A stretch of 22,991 nt of DNA from Neelides folsomi (Eukaryota > Arthropoda > Collembola > Neelipleona > Neelidae): positions 1-22,991 of the forward strand of contig JAQGBZ010000651.1 of assembly GCA_034687125.1 (NCBI GenBank), read 5' to 3'. Under the pieces are notes generated by a model. It was not told the DNA's origin, did not search any database, and was given only the letters and a program-made list of their open reading frames with translations. Position numbers and translations under genes: made by a program. Position 1 is the first letter of the stretch. Each line of letters opens with the position of its first letter. Below are positions 21,586 through 22,991 of the stretch, in pieces.

Positions 21586-22677
21586 ATGTTTGGCATAATT
21601 GTTCTAAGTATACTTGGATTAATAATTGGGCTTTTCTTATTATCTAAAATACTGAAAAAGCTTACTTTAACTTATTGCAAAAGTACACGAAGATTAGATG
21701 GAAAAGTTGCAATTGTCACCGGATCAAGCAGAGGTCTTTTTTAATTGTTTAATCACTATTCTAATATACCAAATTGTATATTATTAGCACATTTTGTTTG
21801 GTAGTTTATTTCATTTGTTGCGTTAATATTTTAAGGCATGGGTTATGAAACTGGGAAAGATCTTGCAAGAAGAGGAGCAAAAGTTATTTTGGCTTGTATT
21901 GACCTACCAGAAGCAGAATCTGCAAGAGGTAATTTATAGTTTATTATTTTAAGGTTTACAATGAACCTAATTTAATTAATACATTTTTTATAATTATCTT
22001 TTTTAATTTATAAGATGAAATTTTAAAAGAAACGAAAAATCACAAAGTGATTGTAATGCATTTGGACTTGAGCTCAATGGTATCTGTACGGAAGTTTTGC
22101 AAAGAATTCAAATCAAAAGAATCCCGCCTTGACATTCTCGTAAACAATGCGGGGATTATTACAAATAAAAAAGAAAAGAACGCCGAGGGATTTGAACTTA
22201 ATTTTGCCACTAATTATCTTGGGCATTTTTTATTGACCAATATTTTGTTTGGTATTAAATAAACTATGTATTTATCTAATACTTAACGTTATATTGTAAT
22301 GTGTTTATATGGTAATTATTCTTTTTTTAATTTCTTATTATTAATCTTATTTATTTTAAATTTTAGAATATTTAAAGAAAACTGTTGGAAGTCGAATCGT
22401 CGTTGTTTCCTCAGTTGGTCACAATTTGGCAAATTCACTCGACCTCGATAATTTAAATTCGGAAGTCCATACAATGGAAGCAATGGAATATTACGCAATG
22501 ACCAAATTAGAGAATATCTTGTTTATGAGAGAAATGGATAAGAGAATGAAAGCAAAAGGAATTAATGTCACAATTAATGCGTTGAATCCAGGAGCTGTAA
22601 ATACAACAATCGCTGTTGGGGTTAAATTTGATTGGAAATTTAAGCTAATTGGCCTTTTAGGGTTACTCGTTTTAAAG
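21586..22677 (+). CDS. Short-chain dehydrogenase, retinol dehydrogenase-like; 3' end beyond window
   Basis: Exons 21586-21733, 21836-21928, 22015-22251, 22367-22677; all GT..AG, phases agree, 263 aa so far. Exon 4 ends at a donor, so 50-70 residues are missing to the right (family about 310-330). An N-terminal hydrophobic anchor (1-20) precedes a basic stretch. The classical SDR motifs follow in order: TGSSRGMG (45-52, TGxxxGxG), HLDL (96-99), NNAG (124-127), NYLGHF, VVVSSVGH with catalytic Ser174/175, YAMTK (Tyr202, Lys206) and NPGAV. The RDH11-14 / SDR7C group reduces or oxidises retinoids and other lipids with NADP(H) at ER or mitochondrial membranes. At the end of strand beta 2 the usual CRD is CID (Ile71), so the arginine that reads the NADP phosphate in relatives is missing; cofactor preference may differ. 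Confidence 0.88.
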
Positions 22678-22991
22678 GTAATTTAATATATAGTTAATTA
22701 AATAACTATCTAAGGAACTAAAGTTAATGAATGAAAGAACCAAGGATATCTGGTTGATCCATGAATGAACGATGAATGCGCAAGCTACTACGTTTTACTA
22801 TTACTCTAGTAAATCCTTGGTTCTTTCATTCTCGTTTACACACCCTATCTATCATGAGATTTTTTTTATTTCGAAACCCCGACCTTGTCGCAAGTTTCCC
22901 AAAACTTGACAGATTCGCATAAAGTTAATATGTGTATACATAGATATATCTATGTAAATTACGTTGTTTATTATGAAGGCTTGTAAATTTT
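22678..22991. other. Start of SDR intron 4, runs off the window
   Basis: It begins at the donor GTAATTTAA after exon 4 and no acceptor followed by SDR C-terminal coding sequence is found before the edge. It carries the 103-bp TIR element. The last 130 bases are AT-rich with no coding frame. Confidence 0.6.
22729..22831. mobile_element. 103-bp MITE-like element, copy 2 of the dispersed repeat
   Basis: Terminal inverted repeats GAATGAAAGAACCAAGG at the left and its exact reverse complement at 22815-22831, matching two more bases inward (AT). The interior from about 22741 to 22806 matches 1111-1180. No clear target duplication is visible (flanks TTAAT and TCGTT). With no ORF it must be non-autonomous. 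Confidence 0.8.

Noticed and set aside
1..22991. CRISPR array, operon or bacterial-type promoter
   Set aside because: No regularly spaced direct repeats exist, and genes contain spliceosomal introns, so prokaryotic features do not apply.

Overview
The window is AT-rich nuclear DNA from a eukaryote. Genes are split by short GT..AG introns (mostly about 50-150 bp), separated by long AT-rich non-coding stretches, and several introns carry short inverted-repeat elements. Gene content (a GRAM-domain membrane protein, a secreted trypsin-type protease with a CxCG..R|IVGG activation region, a stefin-like protein, a retinol-dehydrogenase-like SDR) fits an invertebrate animal, most likely an arthropod such as an insect, springtail or mite. 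No base-level evidence fixes the taxon. Nothing looks bacterial or viral.

Layout: 710-3029 (-) is a complete eight-exon GRAMD2/GRAMD3-like gene. 3030-11467 holds no gene I can support. 11468-12573 (-) has two weakly supported S/T/N-rich coding stretches that I do not recognise. 14019-15707 (-) is a three-exon gene for a secreted or surface Cys-rich protein with a C-terminal membrane segment (Ly6/uPAR-like at best); its first intron is enlarged by a 533-bp element with TIRs and a TA duplication. From 16.8 kb rightwards all genes lie on +: a five-exon trypsin-like protease with an unusual long prodomain (16807-18731), an unrecognised secreted Cys-rich protein whose reading frame is broken once by a frame change inside a perfect hairpin and again by an in-frame stop (19157-20213), a stefin domain fused behind a membrane anchor (20682-21242), and a membrane-anchored SDR that runs off the right edge (21586->22677).

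How they may relate: the right half is a run of secreted or membrane-anchored products, including one serine protease and one cysteine-protease inhibitor, but no shared pathway can be read from sequence alone. The mobile fraction is the other theme: at least four different small palindromic or TIR elements occur, three with TA flanks typical of Tc1/mariner-type insertion, and one family present at both ends of the window. All exon models were derived by hand from splice signals and phase agreement; the phases agree throughout the GRAM, Ly6-like, protease, stefin and SDR genes.
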